Source: Turbatrix aceti
Lineage: Eukaryota; Nematoda; Chromadorea; Rhabditida; Panagrolaimidae
NCBI GenBank assembly: GCA_963969345.1
Contig: OZ017770.1
Location: 1,683,246 to 1,747,245, forward strand
DNA length: 64,000 nt
Direction: 5' to 3'
The notes beneath the pieces are model-generated. The model was not told the DNA's origin. It saw only the letters and a program-made list of their open reading frames with translations, and made no database searches. Numbering within the stretch: the stretch's first letter is position 1; every line of letters starts with the position of its first letter. Of the stretch, positions 62,567 through 64,000 are shown piece after piece. The position numbers and the translations under genes are program-made.

Positions 62567-64000
62567 CAATACCCCTCTATCTATGGCAGCATTCGATGGC
62601 AAGTTTTAGGACAAAACACCAAATATTACAGCAAGCAAATGTGGAATACCATTTTTCACACAAAATGCTAGAAAATAATGAGGGATAGCAAGGGGATTAG
62701 TTGTATGATGTTGTAAATTAGCTAACGCTTTTTAAAAGGCACTAAAACGTCTGAAGATATAAAATGTGGCTTTTGCCTCTTTAGGGGGGCAGATTTAAGC
62801 AATCAATGGCAAATGTAAAGTTTTGAGGAGGCTGGTGGTCACGCACACCATATTATTCGGATTGTAGACGATGCATGTAAAAATGAAATGAATAACCAAC
62901 GCGTATAGATAAATAGCTGATGACACCTTCTTCCCTAGTAATTCAAGGGCACTAAGTGACACTGTTGAAAACATATCGTTTATTTTCGGGGTACCAAAAC
63001 CAATTTCATATGTCCCAGTCGTCATGGTAACGTTTAAAGCGTACTAAAGAAGAAAACTGTTATTGCGCAAAGTTATTTTGGAACAAATCTTCAGACTGAG
63101 TATACGATAATTGGTTTTGTCGCTCTACTATAATATTATTTTTATTTCACAAATCCTGGGGCGTCATGCCATGGTAGTCATCAATTGTTTTAAAAAAAAT
63201 AGGAAAATTTTGGAAACATGATTAGAGACCATTAATATTTTTTACACTGTTTATAATTTTTAATGTCAAGAATACCGGATAATAAATATTGTTATTTACT
63301 TAATAAAGGATAAGAGCGCATGTCAGACACCAAAAATGTAAGCTTCATTCACAACATGGACAGAGTAAATCGTAATTTCTACCTGGGATGCCAGCATTTG
63401 TAGTTTTTTCATCTTTCGAAAGAGTCAAGTTTTATTCGGTACATTACAATTAAATTTACCGCCTTTTTTTTGTAGATATTCTTTTCTTTTTTTGCTTTTG
63501 AAATGTAATTCCTTCTAGTGCTTTCGATTTATCATTTTGTTTTATTGTTCAAAAAAACTGTGGTCAAACGTGTCATCATAAAAACAATAAAATGGTACGG
63601 AACATAACTTATAAGGAGCATCAAGGTAGCCAAAAGAAAAAAGTTTTGTAAAACATTGAGATTAAAATACGCTTAACAATATTTGGCAAACTGACAACCT
63701 GAATCAGAAACATTTTTTAATAATTCAAGTGTTAAGTAACGACACACGAGAAAAAAAACGATTGTTCAACTAGAATGAAATGGAGAAGGTGACAAAATCG
63801 TTACACAAAGTCAGTGAATTTACACGTATGGGGAGGACAACTATGAACACGTAAAACACTTATAACACGATTACAAAAAATGTTTAAAAGAAAAATACAA
63901 CTAAGGTTAGTGGGTTTTTTGTTGTGCAAAGCAATTTTTGTATTTATCCAAAAAAGAGAGCTCCTTGTGCCAAAACAACGACATTTTTTGGTCCCGCAAG
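62567..64000. other. Intergenic to window end, no supported gene
   Basis: About 1.4 kb of AT-rich sequence including the CUB-lectin promoter. A 76-codon minus-strand frame (63025-62795) starting MTTGTYEIGFG has a hydrophobic middle, but no splice partners or homology I recognise. Confidence 0.45.

Noticed and set aside
62795..63025. 76-codon minus-strand frame upstream of the CUB-lectin gene
   Set aside because: Isolated, AT-rich, no homology recognised and no splice sites linking it to the neighbouring gene.

Overview
This is eukaryotic DNA, almost certainly from a nematode. Genes are compact and multi-exon, with many introns of about 40-60 bp and polypyrimidine-TTTTCAG acceptors. The gene content is nematode-typical: a MEC-4-type degenerin, a cuticlin-type ZP protein, a secreted glycine-rich peptide, and GPCRs, PDK-1, SGK and ATGL with worm-like architecture. 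A Tlx-class homeobox gene suggests a lineage that has lost fewer homeobox genes than Caenorhabditis (inference). Exon models were built by eye; nearly every junction was checked for GT/AG and reading phase.

Layout, left to right. 4-6 kb: a two-RRM hnRNP A/B-like gene. 8.5-10.8 kb: a peptide-receptor-like GPCR whose 3' half is duplicated at 17.6-19.0 kb. The 6.5 kb between the two copies is a nest of young repeats: tRNA-headed SINE-like modules, direct and inverted repeat copies, an LTR-like segment, and a hAT-type MITE sitting in the GPCR copy. 19.4-24.1 kb, minus strand: pdk-1 and an adipose-triglyceride-lipase (ATGL/PNPLA2) homologue. 24.4-29.4 kb: a Ty3/gypsy LTR element with apparently identical 177-bp LTRs but lacking protease and the RT core, abutting a 200-bp assembly gap. 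31.7-33.9 kb: a cuticlin-type ZP gene with a glycine-rich secreted-protein gene nested antisense in one intron. 34.9-36.1 kb: an ADP/ATP carrier. 37.6-43.3 kb: a full-length MRP/ABCC transporter with two equal-length candidate mutually exclusive exons. 43.7-45.1 kb: an allatostatin-A/galanin-receptor-like GPCR. 46.9-47.6 kb: a deleted LINE with a 13-bp target duplication. 49.0-51.5 kb: delta-1-pyrroline-5-carboxylate synthase. 52.3-53.7 kb: an NK4/NK2-class and a Tlx-class homeobox gene arranged tail-to-tail. 53.8-56.7 kb: a degenerin channel subunit. 57.0-58.2 kb: WIPI3 (PROPPIN). 58.3-59.8 kb: a PX-domain SGK kinase. 59.9-60.45 kb: a second hAT-type MITE. 60.6-62.6 kb: a CUB plus C-type-lectin membrane protein.

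Functional links: PDK-1 is the activating kinase of SGK, and both, with ATGL, act in or downstream of insulin/PI3K signalling. The degenerin and GPCRs are neuronal-type genes, and the ZP and glycine-rich proteins are cuticle or secreted proteins.

The strongest observations are the NK4-Tlx pair, which looks like a remnant of the ancestral NK homeobox cluster; the duplicated 52-codon exon of the MRP gene; two hAT-like MITEs with exact 8-bp target duplications, one checkable against an in-window empty site; the recently mobile but polymerase-less gypsy derivative; and paired furin-like sites around an acidic tract in the degenerin ectodomain. I did not find evidence for a wholly new biochemical system.
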